Source of the DNA: Sipunculus nudus
Lineage: Eukaryota; Annelida; Sipuncula; Golfingiida; Sipunculidae
Direction: 5' to 3'
DNA length: 64,000 nucleotides
NCBI GenBank assembly: GCA_026874595.1
Contig: CM049315.1
Coordinates: 14,969,664 to 15,033,663 of the forward strand
The position numbers and the translations under genes are program-made. Below are positions 62,128 to 64,000 of the stretch, piece by piece. The notes beneath the pieces were generated by a model. It worked only from the letters and a program-made list of their open reading frames with translations. It was not told the DNA's origin and did not search any database. How positions within the stretch are numbered: the first letter of the stretch is position 1; every line of letters begins with the position of its first letter.

Positions 62128-62779
62128 CATACTCCTGTGTTCAAAGTTATGACTTACAGAACAAGTAACCAGTCTGTTTATTAACATTTTGCAATACACC
62201 GCATGCATAAGATAATATTATACATACGTACACACGTACATAACTATGAATGTGATTACTCACTGAAAACCTCTTTGCCATTGATATAACAGATAAAAAT
62301 ATCCTTTTATATATAGTACACCTTTAAGGCATAACCACAGAAGAACAGAATTGTGCTTATATCTTAATGTAAAAGCTTCATTATTCACAAAACATAGTAT
62401 GTACAAAATACAACTAAACAGTAAGAGCAAAAGATACTGTAAACTAGAAAGCAGTCTGAGAACACATATACCTCCATCGGAATCTTTATTAAAATTTGGT
62501 GTGTGCTACACAGAAAGATGCTTGTCAGGGCTTACCATCTACAAGTTTGGATCACAAGTTCGGGGACACCTCTAATTCTAGTGAAAGACCCTTGTCCTCA
62601 GCCAACCAACTAAAATCAATAAAACATATCCCCTCTATGGATATATTCATATGAATTGTACAACATATATAAGAACCTTTCCACCAATAATACCCTTGTG
62701 CAATTAATTGCTCTAAGTAGAAATGAAATTTTTTATTAGGTATTTAGAAAAAAATAATACAAATATAGACTGAACTTAC

Positions 62780-62905
62780 TGAGTTTACAGCGGAATCCGT
62801 CTCCCTCCAGATCATAACCCGGGTAGCATTCACAAGAATAGTTTCCGTCCGCATTGATGCAAATGTGACTGCAGTTGTGGGAGTTTTCTGTACACTCATC
62901 CACAT
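62780..62905 (-). CDS. Exon A: calcium-binding EGF-like domain
   Basis: Minus-strand exon of 126 nt, acceptor ...cttacag and donor A|GTAAGT, phase 1 at both ends. It encodes one complete EGF module that starts with the calcium-binding signature DVDEC and runs through six cysteines ([11 protein letters not shown], then SCEC and RC near the end). The aromatic residue before the fourth cysteine (NYSC) is typical of cbEGF. Symmetric phase-1 boundaries are the usual signature of shuffled EGF exons. The acceptor sits at the very edge of the 39-bp minisatellite. A stop codon lies six bases upstream of the nearest in-frame Met in the intron, so the repeat is not a read-through part of this exon. Confidence 0.88.
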
Positions 62906-62911
62906 CTGTAA

Positions 62912-64000
62912 GTGAGACACTACATGTTACCATAGTCTAAATGTGTGCTCGTGAGACAGTACATGTTACCGTATCCCGGTTGTGTGTTCGTGAGACAGTA
63001 CCTGTTACCGTAGTCCAGGTATGTGCTGGTGAAACCCTACCTGTTACCGAGGTTAGGGTGTGTGCTCATGAGAGAAATCATGTTACCGTTGTCTAGGAGT
63101 GTGTTCGTGAGACAGTACATATTACCGTGGTCCAGGTGTGTGCTCGTGAGACATTACATGTTACAGAGGTTAAGATATGTGCTCATGAATGAGTTCATGT
63201 TATCGTAGTCTAGGAGTGTGTTCTTGAGACAGTTCATGTTACCGTGGTCTAGGTATGTGTTCCTGAGACAGTACATGTTACCGTGGTCAAAATGTGTGCT
63301 CGTTAGACAGTACATGCTGCCGTGGTTTCAGTGTGTGCTCATGAGACACTACATGTTACCGAGGTTTAGGAGTGTGTTCATGAGAGAGTACATGTTACCG
63401 TAGCCCGGTTGTCTGTTCGTGAGACTGTAACTGTTACCATGGTCCAGGTGTGTGCTCGTGAGAGAGTTCATGTTACCGTGGTCTAGGAGTGTGTTCTGGA
63501 GACAGTACATGTTACCGTGGTCTAGGTGTGTGTTCGTGAGACAGTACATGTTACCGTGGTCTAGGTGTGTGTTCGTGAGACAGTGCATGTTACCGTGGTC
63601 AAAATGTGAGCTCGTGAGACAGTACATGCTGCCGTGGTTCCAGTGTGTGCTCATGAGACACTACATGTTACCGTTGTCTAGGTGTGTGTTCGTGAGACAG
63701 TACATGTTACCGTGGTCCAGGTGTGTGCTCGTGAGACAGTACATGTTACCGTGGTCTAGGAGTGCGTTCTTGTGACAGTACATGTTACCGTGGTCTAGGA
63801 GTGCCTGACAGTGCATGTTACCGTGGTCAAAATGTGAGCTCGTGAGACAGTACATGTTACCGAGGTTTAGGAGTGTGTTCATGAGAGAGTACATGTTACC
63901 GTAGCCCGGTTGTCTGTTCGTGAGACTGTAACTGTTACCATGGTCCAGGTGTGTGCTCGTGAGAGAGTTCATGTTACCGTGGTCTAGGAGTGCGTTCTTG
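62912..64000. repeat. 39-bp minisatellite, about 28 copies, running off the window
   Basis: Tandem units of the form gtgagacagtacatgttacc + gtggtctaggtgtgtgctc. The period is exactly 39 bp (for example starts at 63481, 63520 and 63559). Because 39 is a multiple of 3, open frames of 13-residue repeats appear on both strands (for example HGNMYCLTNTHLD on minus). A higher-order copy is visible: a segment starting near 63361 recurs from 63862 almost unchanged. The array begins within six bases of the acceptor of exon A, so it forms the 3' end of the upstream intron. I see no reason to call it coding. Confidence 0.9.

Noticed and set aside
63218..63972. Open frames of 13-residue repeats on both strands
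   Set aside because: They come from the 39-bp minisatellite, whose period is a multiple of three. Frames exist on both strands equally, and the in-frame link to exon A is closed by a stop.

Overview
The window looks like animal nuclear DNA: AT-rich, intron-bearing and full of dinucleotide arrays, minisatellites, tRNA-derived SINEs and MITEs. A lophotrochozoan, probably a bivalve mollusc, is my best guess. That rests on repeat style and on an EGF/SEA protein with short, mostly phase-1 exons, not on a database match. There is no prokaryotic gene density and no long ORF anywhere.

Layout. Positions 1-36,900 are gene-poor intergenic (or very long intronic) DNA. They hold many (TA)n arrays, a 41-bp minisatellite (5.25-6.43 kb), several non-autonomous transposons, two SINE-like copies, a near-perfect 64-bp foldback (34.8 kb), and a few GC-richer segments that resemble regulatory DNA (13.65, 25.4 and 31.1 kb). 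Positions 36,960-46,370 are a compound satellite. A 148-bp tandem repeat and ~2-kb blocks have been duplicated about 4,125 bp apart. The blocks repeatedly carry motifs resembling CTCF (CCACCAGGGGGCG), RFX X-box (GTTACCATGGTTAC) and nuclear-receptor (AGGTCA) sites. Positions 46,370-49,850 are again non-coding, with a 31-bp minisatellite.

The one gene I can support lies on the minus strand from beyond 64,000 down to 49,858. I rebuilt 11 coding exons from splice sites and reading phase. In protein order they encode at least five EGF-like domains, a Pro/Thr-rich stalk, a complete SEA domain spread over four exons, one more EGF domain split by an intron, a single transmembrane helix and a short basic/serine-rich cytoplasmic tail. 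EGF-SEA-EGF-TM is the layout of transmembrane mucins such as MUC3/12/13/17. The 3' end is complete; the 5' end (signal peptide, any further EGF or mucin domains) is outside the window. All exon phases join cleanly except one acceptor at 61,562/61,563, which lacks AG. The introns contain SINEs, a 38-bp minisatellite and a MITE with a 9-bp target duplication. A 39-bp minisatellite runs right up to the splice acceptor of the most upstream exon.
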